A stretch of DNA of 64,000 nucleotides from positions 62,001 to 126,000 of the forward strand of contig LIHN01000018.1 of NCBI GenBank assembly GCA_001314545.1, given 5' to 3'. How positions within the stretch are numbered: the first letter of the stretch is position 1; each line of letters opens with the position of its first letter. The translations under genes were made by a program, and so were the position numbers. Origin of the DNA: Bacteroidetes bacterium HLUCCA01. Its GTDB lineage: Bacteria > Bacteroidota > Rhodothermia > Balneolales > HLUCCA01. Below are positions 1 through 9,393 of the stretch, piece after piece. The notes beneath the pieces were generated by a model. It did no database searches. It saw nothing but the letters and a program-made list of their open reading frames with translations, and had not been told where the DNA came from.

Positions 1-1
1 T

Positions 2-1720
2 GAATATGATACGTACAATCCCATATCGGAGCGTAACAGTATCCGCCGGGAAACCGTGAATCCCTCCCGCGGACTGATTTACGACAGGAACGGGGTTTTG
101 CTTGTTGAGAATACCCCGATTTTCAGCATCTATGTTACACCAACTGACTTCGACAGAAGCAATATTCCCCTGCTTGCAAGCCTTATGGAAACGAGTGAGG
201 AAAACATTCAGGATGCCCTTCAGCAAGCCCAAAATTTTTCCTGGCATCGTCCATCACGTTTGTTTTCAGAAGTTGAATTCGATGTTTTTTCGCGTATTGA
301 AGAAAATATCTGGCGCTTGCCGGGTATTACGCATCAGATTGAAAGTAAACGGGTTTACCCCGCCAATGTAAAAGCAGCCCACGTACTCGGATATCTTCGT
401 GAAGTCAGTGATGCAGACTTCCGTACCACAAATATCTATCGCCTCGGCGACAAAGCGGGGCGAACCGGCATTGAAAGAACCTATGAATCGTATCTGCGCG
501 GGGAAACCGGTGTCCAGCTTCGACGTGTCAATGCGTTCGGACAAGGTATCGGAAACTATAGCGAGGGTATATTGGATCTGGCACCCGTAAAAGGTGCGAA
601 TCTCGAGGTTACCCTGGACGCCGACCTTCAGCGTATTGCCGAACAACTGATGGTGGGCAAAACCGGTGGTTTGGTCGCACTGGACCCCAACAACGGAGAA
701 ATCCTGGCCCTGGTCAGCTCACCGGATTTCGACATCGCCCGCATGTCGGGCCGGGTCGATCCGGAATATCTTGCCTATGTGACCAGCGACAGTACACGAC
801 CAATGTTCAACAGAGCTATTGCCACCCGACAGCCACCCGGCTCTACCTTTAAGCCCATCATGGGACTCCTCGGTCTGCGTACCGGTCTTATAACACCTGA
901 AACCACCATTTTCTGTAATGGGGGTTACGTACGTGGCAGGCTGTACCGGTGTACTGCCATACATGGAAACCAGGATCTGGAGGAAGCCATCATGAATTCA
1001 TGTAATACCTACTTCTTTCACATGATGAACCGGGTTGCCAATACCATCGGACTCAATGAGTGGCATCGACTTATCCGTGAAATGGGACTTGGCAGAATTA
1101 ACGGAATTGATATACCATCGGAGCAGGCGGGCATTTTACCTGACAGTACCCAGATGGACCGGATTTTTGGAGTACGTCAATGGGGCCTGGGTGATCAGAT
1201 TAACCTGGGTGTGGGCCAGGGTGTGGTATCGGCCACCCCGCTACAAATGGCCTTGTCAACTGCTGAGATAGCCAATGGCGGTTACTGGGTTCAGCCACAT
1301 CTTGTACGGGCTATACACTATGATAGCGGTGAAACGGAGTTCGCAAATCCCGGCAGGCAACGTATTGAATGGATCCGTGATGAAGACCTGGAACCGGTTC
1401 GGGCAGGAATGCGGAGAGCTGTGACCGAGGGAAGCGGACGGTTTTATGCGAATCTCGCCTCGGTACCCACGGCTGGCAAAACCGGGACGGCACAAAATCC
1501 GCACGGACGCGATCACGGCTGGTTCATAGCCTATGCACCTTATGATAATCCACAAATAGCTGTCGCAGTTATCATTGAAAATGGAGGTTTTGGGTCTGTA
1601 TCAGCCGCACCCGTGGCGTCCCTGCTGATTGAACAGTACATGAATGGAGAAATTCTACGATCCAATCTGTTTGATATGATGCTCAACTTTGTACCCCGAG
1701 ACAGCGATATTGAACGATGA
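2..1720 (+). CDS. mrdA: Penicillin-binding protein 2 (peptidoglycan transpeptidase), 5' end cut by window
   Basis: This is a cell-elongation transpeptidase that cross-links peptidoglycan in the periplasm, working with RodA. The reading frame is open from base 2 and encodes the PBP2 hallmark IRRETVNPSRGLIYDRNG across the GTG at 56, so that GTG is internal; the start codon and membrane anchor lie left of the window. The visible 572 residues hold the dimerisation domain and then the transpeptidase domain. SxxK (PPGSTFKP, Ser codon at 842-844), SxN (SCN, from about 998) and KTG (AGKTGTAQ, Lys codon at 1478-1480) are all present, so the enzyme looks active. The stop overlaps the rodA start by 4 nt (ATGA), indicating translational coupling. 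Only the upstream end is uncertain. Confidence 0.96.
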   Translation, partial: EYDTYNPISERNSIRRETVNPSRGLIYDRNGVLLVENTPIFSIYVTPTDFDRSNIPLLASLMETSEENIQDALQQAQNFSWHRPSRLFSEVEFDVFSRIEENIWRLPGITHQIESKRVYPANVKAAHVLGYLREVSDADFRTTNIYRLGDKAGRTGIERTYESYLRGETGVQLRRVNAFGQGIGNYSEGILDLAPVKGANLEVTLDADLQRIAEQLMVGKTGGLVALDPNNGEILALVSSPDFDIARMSGRVDPEYLAYVTSDSTRPMFNRAIATRQPPGSTFKPIMGLLGLRTGLITPETTIFCNGGYVRGRLYRCTAIHGNQDLEEAIMNSCNTYFFHMMNRVANTIGLNEWHRLIREMGLGRINGIDIPSEQAGILPDSTQMDRIFGVRQWGLGDQINLGVGQGVVSATPLQMALSTAEIANGGYWVQPHLVRAIHYDSGETEFANPGRQRIEWIRDEDLEPVRAGMRRAVTEGSGRFYANLASVPTAGKTGTAQNPHGRDHGWFIAYAPYDNPQIAVAVIIENGGFGSVSAAPVASLLIEQYMNGEILRSNLFDMMLNFVPRDSDIER

Positions 1721-2973
1721 ACAAGACCTGGTACAAAGAATTTGACTGGTTAACCATCCTGATCTGGATGAGCATTACGGCATTCGGTCTGGCGGGTATT
1801 TATTCGGCTACTCTTGGACCGGTATCCCAGTTTCTGCCAGCCCATATCCAGGATAATTTCGCCCGACAACTAACCTGGGTCACGCTATCTGTGATTGTGA
1901 TTGTTTTTATACAGTTCACATCGCCACGCAGTTTTCAGCAGCTGGCGTATCTGATTTACGCGATAGCCCTTCTGCTGACGGTAAGTACGCTGTTTTTCGG
2001 TGTCGAGGTTAACGGAGCGCGAAGCTGGCTGCAGCTCGGCGGCGTGAGGTTTCAGACCTCCGAAATCATGAAAATTGCCACGGTTCTTGCCGTAGCCAAT
2101 TACCTGACTTCCCGAAGAAACATCGAGGCAGTGAATCTGAAATCGGCTATTATCGCCACCTTCATGATCCTCATGCCGGTAATCATCATCATGCTGCAGA
2201 ATGATACGGGTTCGGCTCTGATATTCATCCCGCTGATACCGGTTATGCTGTTCCTTTCCGGACTTCCCTACGGTATAGCCCTTTTTATGATTTCACCGGC
2301 TATCATCGGGTATCTGAGTATCATCGACTGGCAGTATGGTGTCATTGCAACCCTCGTACTGACCGTTGTAATCTATTTGCTGCAGAAACGTCCGTGGTTA
2401 GGGCTGACCAGCCTGGTCTTCGGGCTCCTGCTCGTTGTTTCGGTAAACTTTGCCCTGACCGAAATCTTGCAACCGCACCAGCAAAATCGCATCGAAGCGT
2501 TTGTCAACCCGTTTCAGGATCCACAAGGGGCAGGATGGAACATCATTCAGGCCAAAACAGCTATCAGCTCAGGTGGAATTTACGGCAAGGGATTTATGCA
2601 GGGAACGCAAACCCAACTGCGATTTTTACCCGAACAATGGACCGATTTCATCTTCTGTGTCATAGCTGAAGATTTCGGTCTGGTTGGCGGTTCGCTGGCA
2701 ATTATGGCCATGCTGCTGCTGCTTATGCGACAGCTGAGTAATGCCGTAAGTATCAAAACCCCCTTCGCACAACTCGTCATTGTGGGCGTAGTCACGATTC
2801 TGTTTACCCATATACTGGTCAATCTGGGCAGTGCGATGGGAGTGGTTCCGGTTATTGGGGTACCCCTGCCATTTGTAAGCTACGGAGGCAGTTCTTTCTT
2901 GTCGAACAGCATTATGCTGGCGGTATGCCTGAACTTGCATTTCAGGCAGCGGGAAATGAGCTTGTTTGCCTGA
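1717..2973 (+). CDS. rodA: RodA, SEDS-family peptidoglycan glycosyltransferase
   Basis: RodA polymerises lipid II into glycan strands during side-wall growth as the partner of PBP2. The 418-residue protein is almost entirely hydrophobic, with about ten membrane segments. It shows the SEDS signatures IAEDFGLVGG in the second half and GVPLPFVSYGGSS near the C terminus, which separates it from other polytopic proteins. Its length is normal for RodA. The ATG overlaps the mrdA stop by 4 nt. FtsW is a paralogue, but the PBP2 neighbour makes RodA the better name. Confidence 0.96.
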   Translation: MNKTWYKEFDWLTILIWMSITAFGLAGIYSATLGPVSQFLPAHIQDNFARQLTWVTLSVIVIVFIQFTSPRSFQQLAYLIYAIALLLTVSTLFFGVEVNGARSWLQLGGVRFQTSEIMKIATVLAVANYLTSRRNIEAVNLKSAIIATFMILMPVIIIMLQNDTGSALIFIPLIPVMLFLSGLPYGIALFMISPAIIGYLSIIDWQYGVIATLVLTVVIYLLQKRPWLGLTSLVFGLLLVVSVNFALTEILQPHQQNRIEAFVNPFQDPQGAGWNIIQAKTAISSGGIYGKGFMQGTQTQLRFLPEQWTDFIFCVIAEDFGLVGGSLAIMAMLLLLMRQLSNAVSIKTPFAQLVIVGVVTILFTHILVNLGSAMGVVPVIGVPLPFVSYGGSSFLSNSIMLAVCLNLHFRQREMSLFA

Positions 2974-3104
2974 TTGGTGATACCTGGCCGGATTGTGCGC
3001 TTCACCACTCAACACCATGTGTACCAGCCGGCTGCCAAAAACCGGATTGGGGATATAAAGGATGTACTGACCTTGCTGAAATAACCGCTGATTTTATTGG
3101 AGGT

Positions 3105-3758
3105 TCAGGACAAGCCGTTCGACCGATCTTTATCCGGGTATTCCAATGATGTCCGCAGCTTGAACGACCTTCGGTGCAGGGGTGTAATGCCGTGACAAGC
3201 CAGCGCATCGTAATGCTCGCGGGTCGGGTACCCCACGTTCCGATCCCAGCCAAACTCCGGATACGAAGTATGCAAGGCAGTCATCAACTCATCCCGGTAA
3301 ACTTTAGCCAGGATGGAGGCAGCAGCTATGCTCACACATCGGCTGTCGCCCTTGACCACACACTGATGAGGTAGCAGCACGGGCAGGTATCGGTTCCCAT
3401 CCACCAGCAGGTAGTCGGGTTGAGCACCGGTCGCTGAGGCACACCTGTCCATCGCCCTGAGTGATGCCCATAAAATATTGTATTCATCGATTTCGGCCGG
3501 CGAGCAAACCTGAATGGTCCAGTAAGTTGCGTGTGCTTTAATCTGTTCACTCAGCTGAAGCCGCTTTTTCAGGGAAACCTGCTTACTGTCGAAAATTCCG
3601 TCAGGGATCGTATCAGGGTCAAGGATCACTCCCGCAGCTACCACAGGTCCGGCCAGACACCCCCTTCCCACTTCATCCAGCCCCATAATCCGGGTGAATC
3701 CCTGCTCCCACAGAGGTTTTTCGAAGGCTTCAGGTGAAATAATTTTCTGTACTGCCAT
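3105..3758 (-). CDS. rnhB: Ribonuclease HII
   Basis: This cytoplasmic endonuclease cuts RNA in RNA-DNA hybrids and single ribonucleotides misincorporated into DNA. The 217-residue protein carries the diagnostic N-terminal motif GLDEVGRGCLAGPV with the first catalytic Asp-Glu pair, a second acidic site in LLVDGNRYLP, and the SIAAASILAKVYRD segment. Its length is usual for the family. It is convergent with rodA (131 bp apart) and divergent from the VWA gene, so it is probably its own transcription unit. Confidence 0.95.
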   Translation of the reverse strand: MAVQKIISPEAFEKPLWEQGFTRIMGLDEVGRGCLAGPVVAAGVILDPDTIPDGIFDSKQVSLKKRLQLSEQIKAHATYWTIQVCSPAEIDEYNILWASLRAMDRCASATGAQPDYLLVDGNRYLPVLLPHQCVVKGDSRCVSIAAASILAKVYRDELMTALHTSYPEFGWDRNVGYPTREHYDALACHGITPLHRRSFKLRTSLEYPDKDRSNGLS

Positions 3759-3839
3759 ACAAAAAAGTTAACTATTTAAATCGACAACGCTGAAACGATG
3801 TTCAAACAATGTCTGTTTTTGGCAGAAACCAAGGAACAC

Positions 3840-4946
3840 ATGCATTTTCACTACTCCGCATTTGATCCGTCAAAAGCAGACGGAAAAAAACCAGCCTTCG
3901 ACCGGCTCTTTGATATCTTCCAGCAATTGCTGATGATTGCCAGCGGCGATGTAGGACAGGCTTTGCGATGGCTGACCGAACTCGATAAAATCCACAATCT
4001 GGCCCCGAAGGACGATGGCTATGGATTGGGTAATTTCATAGAAGATCTGGAAGACCGCGGGTATCTCAAATACAATGAAGATACCACCAAGGTGGAGATT
4101 ACCGGAAAAACAGAGCGTTCTCTGCGGCAACGTTCGTTGGAAGAAATATTTAAAGGCCTGAAAAAAGGCGGGGATGGGAGCCACAAAACCACGTATTCCG
4201 GTAAAGGCACGGAACGCGAGCCGGAAACCCGCAACTGGCAGTTCGGCGATGATATTACCCATATCGACAGTACCTCTACCCTGATGAATGTGCTGCGACA
4301 CAGTTCCATTGACCAGATGCAAATGCAGGAAGATGATCTGGAGGTCTATGAGACGGATCATCATACTTCAACCTCGACCATACTGATGATTGATCTGAGC
4401 CACAGTATGATTTTGTATGGGGAAGACCGAATCACTCCGGCCAAGAAGGTTGCTATGGCCTTGTCGGAGCTGATCATGAATCAATATGCCAAAGACTCCC
4501 TGGATATCATTGCTTTTGGAAACGATGCCTGGCCGGTCAGCGTCAAAGACCTGCCCTATCTGAAAGTTGGTCCGTTTCACACCAACACCCTGGCCGGACT
4601 TGAACTGGCAAGACACATGCTCCAGCGCAAAAAATTTGCCAATAAACAGATCTTCATGATCACAGACGGTAAACCCTCCGCTATGTTTGAGGGAGGCCGT
4701 TTATATAAGAACAGCTTCGGATTGGACCGTAAAATTGTTAACCGTGTACTGGATGAAGCCGTGAAATGTCGCAGAGAACGCATTACCATTACGACCTTCA
4801 TGATTGCAAGTGATCCGTATTTACAAGGATTTGTCCGGGAATTGACCGAAGCAAATAAAGGTCGGGCCTATTACGCCAGCCTGGATGAGCTGGGAGGGTA
4901 TATTTTTGAAGACTATATCCGCAACCGCCGCAAAAAGATGCTGTAA
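3840..4946 (+). CDS. VWA-domain protein (orphan, MoxR-associated type)
   Basis: This is a soluble 368-residue protein whose C-terminal half is a von Willebrand A domain. It has an intact MIDAS: DLSHS, a Thr in HTNTLAG, and the Asp of ITDGKPSA. The N-terminal half is charged and lacks recognisable motifs. VWA proteins of this shape usually act with a MoxR-type AAA+ ATPase as metal-insertion or complex-remodelling factors, but no such ATPase lies beside it. I chose the ATG at 3840 because it has AAGGAA a few bases upstream and gives MHFHYSAFD; an upstream in-frame ATG at 3798 would add 14 residues. Its function is unknown. Confidence 0.85.
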   Translation: MHFHYSAFDPSKADGKKPAFDRLFDIFQQLLMIASGDVGQALRWLTELDKIHNLAPKDDGYGLGNFIEDLEDRGYLKYNEDTTKVEITGKTERSLRQRSLEEIFKGLKKGGDGSHKTTYSGKGTEREPETRNWQFGDDITHIDSTSTLMNVLRHSSIDQMQMQEDDLEVYETDHHTSTSTILMIDLSHSMILYGEDRITPAKKVAMALSELIMNQYAKDSLDIIAFGNDAWPVSVKDLPYLKVGPFHTNTLAGLELARHMLQRKKFANKQIFMITDGKPSAMFEGGRLYKNSFGLDRKIVNRVLDEAVKCRRERITITTFMIASDPYLQGFVRELTEANKGRAYYASLDELGGYIFEDYIRNRRKKML

Positions 4947-5044
4947 GCAGCCCTATCCCTTTAGAACGACCGATTAATTATACGCTGTATGTTGCAACGC
5001 AGCATATTCCGTCCTTTTCACAGATCTGCGTCCCGTTTTCAGGC

Positions 5045-5083
5045 AAAAAAAAGGCCTGTCCGACCGAAGAAGCAGGACAGGCC
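5045..5083 (-). terminator. Intrinsic terminator of the bamA-ompH operon
   Basis: On the minus strand a 9-bp perfect stem (GGCCTGTCC / GGACAGGCC) with a 13-nt loop is followed by eight T residues. It lies 28 bp after the last ompH stop codon and closes the long envelope operon. Confidence 0.9.
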
Positions 5084-5111
5084 ATAGAAACAAAAGCCTC
5101 AGCTAAGCCGC

Positions 5112-5660
5112 TTAAAGCTCAAGTATATCGGCAACACGGGCCGTAATATCGTAGTTCTCCTGCATTTCAGGAGATGCATACAGAATAATGAAATCACCAT
5201 TATTGGTCATGGTGTTCAGCACATAGGTTAATCCCAGCTCTGCTGCCACATCATTGATAGCAGTCTGAACCCGCTGAAGAAGTGGTCCCATCAGTTCAGC
5301 CTGTTGCTGCTGCAGTTCAACGGAGTAATTTTGTTCAAATTCCTGCAGTTCGACGTAGGCTTCAGTAAGCTGCTGCTCTTCACGGGCTACGGCCTCGGCT
5401 GAAATAACGGATCGACGTGCCTCCAGGTTCTCTGACTGAGCCTGCAGATCTTCCTGCAAACTCATAAACTCACGACGCTTACGGTCGGCAAAGTTCTGCA
5501 ACCGGCGCTCGATGGCTGCCATCTCCGGCATACGCATCAGAATGCTGTTCGGGTCAACGTAACCGATTTTCAGTTCGTCGGACTGAGCCTGGCTTTCATT
5601 GGTATTCCAACCCAGCGTTACAGCAACAACGATAAGGCTAAGGAAAAGTATTTTTTTCAT
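5112..5660 (-). CDS. OmpH/Skp-family periplasmic chaperone, third copy
   Basis: This 182-residue secreted protein is the last of three tandem OmpH/Skp paralogues downstream of bamA. It has a cleavable signal peptide ending near SQAQ, then the family opening KIGYVDPNSILMRMPE. A long Gln/Glu-rich coiled coil follows (about residues 50-140), and the conserved C-terminal patch ELGLTYVLN comes next. Skp-like trimers hold unfolded outer-membrane proteins in their coiled-coil arms for delivery to BamA. It starts 21 bp after the second copy and ends just before a strong terminator. Confidence 0.92.
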   Translation of the reverse strand: MKKILFLSLIVVAVTLGWNTNESQAQSDELKIGYVDPNSILMRMPEMAAIERRLQNFADRKRREFMSLQEDLQAQSENLEARRSVISAEAVAREEQQLTEAYVELQEFEQNYSVELQQQQAELMGPLLQRVQTAINDVAAELGLTYVLNTMTNNGDFIILYASPEMQENYDITARVADILEL

Positions 5661-5681
5661 AATCTTTTGACTTTCAGGTAG

Positions 5682-6215
5682 TTATTTAAGTTTGTCAGCA
5701 ACTCTGCCGGTTATATTCAGTGTATTTTCACCCTCGGCGGAAATAAACAGAAGAATCATTTCGCCATCACTGGTCATCTCGTTAAGTACATAGGCCAATC
5801 CAAGCTCGGTTGCGACCTCTTCGATAGCCTGATCTATTGATTCCAGAACTGGCTGTAAAAGCTCCTGCTGGCGTCGTTGTACGTCCAGCTGCTGGGAGCG
5901 TACCAGTTCGGTAAGCTCTTCCTGTTCAACTTCCAGACTGGCCCTTTCGGTCTCAAGTTGGCTATCACTGATGGTTCCGGCCTCTACGCGTTCCTGAACT
6001 TCACGCACACGGGCGAGAAAAGCTTCTTCCCTGGCACTGAAATCAGCCTCTTTTTCCTCGATAAGTTCGGCGAGCTGCTGTTCAATAGCCTGTCTTTCGG
6101 GCAGCTGCTGGAGAACCTCCTGCGGATTAATATATCCGATGCGGATCTGCGCCCAGCTGCTGGTGACAGCGATCCCCAGCATCAGCACTGCCAGCATAGT
6201 AATCTTTCGTTTCAT
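5682..6215 (-). CDS. OmpH/Skp-family periplasmic chaperone, second copy
   Basis: The protein has 177 residues: a signal peptide (MKRKITMLAVLMLG... ending SSWAQ), IRIGYINPQEVLQQLPE, a very Glu/Gln-rich coiled coil, and ELGLAYVLNEMTSDGE. The last patch closely matches the third copy, so these two look like the more recent duplicates. I chose the ATG at 6215 because it starts a canonical signal peptide; a longer frame from 6254 would put 13 polar residues in front of it. The predicted role is the same as its neighbours: periplasmic holding of outer-membrane precursors for BamA. Confidence 0.92.
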   Translation of the reverse strand: MKRKITMLAVLMLGIAVTSSWAQIRIGYINPQEVLQQLPERQAIEQQLAELIEEKEADFSAREEAFLARVREVQERVEAGTISDSQLETERASLEVEQEELTELVRSQQLDVQRRQQELLQPVLESIDQAIEEVATELGLAYVLNEMTSDGEMILLFISAEGENTLNITGRVADKLK

Positions 6216-6272
6216 ATGTTTGGTTTTGGTGTTAAACGGTGTGGAAAATATCAACTAAACCGCAATTATGCT

Positions 6273-6809
6273 TTACTCATTAATCTGAATACCCATCTCC
6301 AGTAAAACGTCTTCACTCAGATTCCATTGTGAACTGGTGTATAAAAACAGAAAATCTCCGGAGCGGTCGAATACAAAATCAAAGTTATCACGCCCGGCAA
6401 CCACCTCAACAGCTTCCATAATCCGACGCTGTAGGGGTTCCAGAATTTGTTGCTGTTGACGAAAATACTCACCCTCCGGACCATATCGGGCGTTGATAAA
6501 CTGATTCATAGCGTTTTTTTTCGCTTCAATTTCATTGAGCCTTTGCTGGCGGACTTCATCGGTGTATAGAATTTCCCGGGCCGTAAATTCTTGTTCAAGT
6601 CGATCTATCTCACGCTCCATCTCTTCAATTTCTTCGCGCCAACCATCGCTCAGGGCCCTGAGGCGCTGTTCCAGACCGGCGTATTCCGGCATTCTGGACA
6701 AGATAAACTCCGAGTCGATAAACCCGATTTTTTGATTCTGCGCCTGTAGTTGTACCGGTATAACAGACCCGATCAGAACCATAGCTATAAGTACGGCACG
6801 TAGTTTCAT
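6273..6809 (-). CDS. OmpH/Skp-family periplasmic chaperone, first copy
   Basis: This 178-residue secreted protein has a signal peptide ending LQAQ, then KIGFIDSEFILSRMPEY, a charged coiled coil, and a C-terminal segment NFDFVFDRSG. It is the most divergent of the three copies. I chose the ATG at 6809 because it overlaps the bamA stop by one base (TGATG), a classic coupling arrangement, and begins a proper signal peptide. A longer frame from 6845 would run into bamA. Confidence 0.92.
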   Translation of the reverse strand: MKLRAVLIAMVLIGSVIPVQLQAQNQKIGFIDSEFILSRMPEYAGLEQRLRALSDGWREEIEEMEREIDRLEQEFTAREILYTDEVRQQRLNEIEAKKNAMNQFINARYGPEGEYFRQQQQILEPLQRRIMEAVEVVAGRDNFDFVFDRSGDFLFLYTSSQWNLSEDVLLEMGIQINE

Positions 6810-9295
6810 CAGAACGGTGCTCCTATATTGAACAGAAACTCCCACCGACCCGGCTCAATTGCCGTGTTCGGTATTCCGTCAAATCGGTACCCGTAACTCA
6901 GGTCAACCAGCCCGAGAATGGGCAGAAATACCCGCATACCAAAACCTGCCGAGCGCTTCACATTGAACGGATCAAACTGGGATGGTTTCAAGTACGCATT
7001 TCCGGCTTCCGCAAAGGTGTAGGGTATTAACTGAATTTGCTCGTTTGCCACCAGCGGATACCGCATTTCGGAAAAGTATTTGGTATACATCTGGCCTCCA
7101 ACAGCTTCATTATCTACATACGGACTGATAGATCCGCCGAAACCACCGGGAAATCCTTTCAGGTCGATGTTATCCCGATAAAAAGTCTGCTGCTGCTGTA
7201 AAGGCGTTCCACCCAGATAAAATCGGTTGAACTGACTACGCTGCGAGTCGCCGAACCAACCGATGTAGCCAAATTCAATCCCATTGGTAAACGTAAGCTT
7301 TTCAATCAGTGGAATATGGTGCTGGAAGGAAGACAGAATTTTATAAAATTCCTGGAGCTGTCCGATTGGCGGAGCGACCTCGGCCGAGACAGAGAATTTT
7401 GAACCAATTCGTGGCGATATAAAGTTATCCAACGAGTTTCGCTCCAGCACCTGACGCAGCGAAATAATTCCGGCCCTACCGGGCTCAATGAACCCTTCCC
7501 GACCGAATACATCGAACATCTGATACTGCAGGATGGTGGTCTGCTGGAAGAAATCATCCGGCCAGGTTAACCTTCGTCCATATGCAATATTTGCTGAAAA
7601 TTGCTCAAACTGGCGATCGGATGAGAACCGATACAAACTGTAGGAAGATCCAAAGCTCAGCGAATTGGGTCGGCCGCGGAACCAGGGTTCGGTAAACTGG
7701 AAGTTGAAATTACGGTATCCCCTGCCTGTTACCTGTACTCCCAGGGAGAGCTGCTGTCCGTCACCGCCGGGTAAGGGTTGCCAGGCTTCCCGGTTAAACA
7801 TGTTCTGCGCCGAGAAGTTATTAAAATTAACCCGTGCTGACAGAATTACACCAAACTGCCGGCCACCAAAGCCGCCTGAAAACTCGAAGTTATCCGTGCT
7901 TGCCGACTCATCCAGCGAATAAATGATATCCACGGTTTTATTTTCGGGGTCAGCGTCAAGGTCTGGACGAATGTTTTCCGGCACAAAATAACCGAGCGTT
8001 GACAGCTCCCTGATTGAGCGCATGATGGCCGACCTGTTGTAGTTCTGACCGGGTATATTTCTCAGGTTCCGACGTACAACATCATCGTGGGTCTTCACAT
8101 TTCCGCTGAAGGTTACGCGGCGCACCTTAGCGATTTCATCTTCTATGACATAAAAGTGCAGATCCAATGAATCTCCGGGAACTGGCCGTGTTTCCGGCTG
8201 AATATTAAGGAAAAGGTACCCGGCATCATGATACATGCTGAATACATCACTGTTTTCCTGATTACCATACAAGTTTTGTTCGAATTTCTCCTCGTCAAAG
8301 ATGTCGCCGCTGCGCATATCCAATGCGGTGAGCAACTGCTCTTCTTCGAAAACCGTATTCCCTTCCCAGGTGACATTGCGTACAAAATATTGCGGACCTT
8401 CGTGCAGTGTCAGGTGGATGGCGATGCCCTGTCTGCGTCGATTATGGTCATATACAAAAACGGAATCGGAAACCACCCTGAAATCCCGGAAGCCGTTCTT
8501 GCGATAGAAGGCATGCAGATTATCCAATGATTCCTGGTATTCATCACGTTTAAACAGCTGTCGGCCGAGTCGCCACCAGGTATTCATCTTGGTTTCTTTC
8601 ATAGCGCGACGCAACCGGCGGTCTGAATAGGTTTCATTTCCTTCGAAACTGATATCCCGTACCTGAATTCGGTCACCTGCATCAATATTAAAAACCAGGG
8701 TTACCCGATTGCGCAAGGTATCGGTGGGCAGGGTTTCAATCTCAACGGAAGTGTTTCGGAAGCCCTTATCACGGTAATACCGGTGTATGGTATTCACCGC
8801 CTGTGCTTTTCCTGATTCCGTAATCGCAAAACCGGGGATGAGATTGATTTCATCACGAAGATCATTTCGCTGGCTGCGGCGCACACCCTCAATTCGGAAT
8901 TCCTGAAGGCGGGCCTGCTCACGCACCTGAATTTCGATCTGAACTGTCGCTACCGTGACAAACCGGTGGAATATCTGCACATCAGAGAAGAGCCCGGTTC
9001 GGTACAGTCTGCGTAGCGCGGCCGGAATCTGATCTCCGGGTATAGTTATTTCTTCACCGGGATTAAGATTGGCCGAGGCGCGGATAAACGATTCGTTTTG
9101 TGGCTCGGCACCGGTGACAACCACTTCAGCAATCTGAAACGTGCGTGGCCGATTTTGGGTAGGATCCTGAATTTCAATTCGGGGTAGTGCTGGTCGGGTA
9201 TCCTGTGCAGCGGCGCCGGCCGGCAGCAAAATGAACATAGCCAGAACCATCATCAGGACCTGGCGTGGTTGGGGTGCGAAAAATACTGAATTCAC
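6809..9295 (-). CDS. bamA: BamA, outer-membrane protein assembly factor
   Basis: BamA is the essential Omp85 insertase that folds beta-barrel proteins into the outer membrane. The 828 residues divide into a signal peptide (ending AGAAAQ), about five POTRA domains (roughly 50-440) and a 16-strand barrel (about 470-828). Seen features are the FxGN-type turns of POTRA repeats (FEGNETYSD, WEGNTVFEEE, FSGNVKTHD), the conserved loop motif LKGFPG in the barrel, and a C-terminal Phe (FNIGAPF) typical of barrel proteins. The frame opens with GTG at 9295; an ATG at 9253 would give a shorter signal peptide. It is followed by three OmpH/Skp genes. Confidence 0.96.
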   Translation of the reverse strand: MNSVFFAPQPRQVLMMVLAMFILLPAGAAAQDTRPALPRIEIQDPTQNRPRTFQIAEVVVTGAEPQNESFIRASANLNPGEEITIPGDQIPAALRRLYRTGLFSDVQIFHRFVTVATVQIEIQVREQARLQEFRIEGVRRSQRNDLRDEINLIPGFAITESGKAQAVNTIHRYYRDKGFRNTSVEIETLPTDTLRNRVTLVFNIDAGDRIQVRDISFEGNETYSDRRLRRAMKETKMNTWWRLGRQLFKRDEYQESLDNLHAFYRKNGFRDFRVVSDSVFVYDHNRRRQGIAIHLTLHEGPQYFVRNVTWEGNTVFEEEQLLTALDMRSGDIFDEEKFEQNLYGNQENSDVFSMYHDAGYLFLNIQPETRPVPGDSLDLHFYVIEDEIAKVRRVTFSGNVKTHDDVVRRNLRNIPGQNYNRSAIMRSIRELSTLGYFVPENIRPDLDADPENKTVDIIYSLDESASTDNFEFSGGFGGRQFGVILSARVNFNNFSAQNMFNREAWQPLPGGDGQQLSLGVQVTGRGYRNFNFQFTEPWFRGRPNSLSFGSSYSLYRFSSDRQFEQFSANIAYGRRLTWPDDFFQQTTILQYQMFDVFGREGFIEPGRAGIISLRQVLERNSLDNFISPRIGSKFSVSAEVAPPIGQLQEFYKILSSFQHHIPLIEKLTFTNGIEFGYIGWFGDSQRSQFNRFYLGGTPLQQQQTFYRDNIDLKGFPGGFGGSISPYVDNEAVGGQMYTKYFSEMRYPLVANEQIQLIPYTFAEAGNAYLKPSQFDPFNVKRSAGFGMRVFLPILGLVDLSYGYRFDGIPNTAIEPGRWEFLFNIGAPF

Positions 9296-9393
9296 GTGTG
9301 TGATTTAATTTCTGATAATCTTATCGATGCTGTTTAACGGACAGATGGCCTCTGGATTGCACGCCGAACGTAAATCGGTGAGGGTAGCAGGAT

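Noticed and set aside
56-1720. GTG at 56 as the start of the PBP2 gene
   Set aside because: The frame is open to the window edge and encodes conserved PBP2 sequence upstream of this codon, so the gene is truncated rather than starting here.
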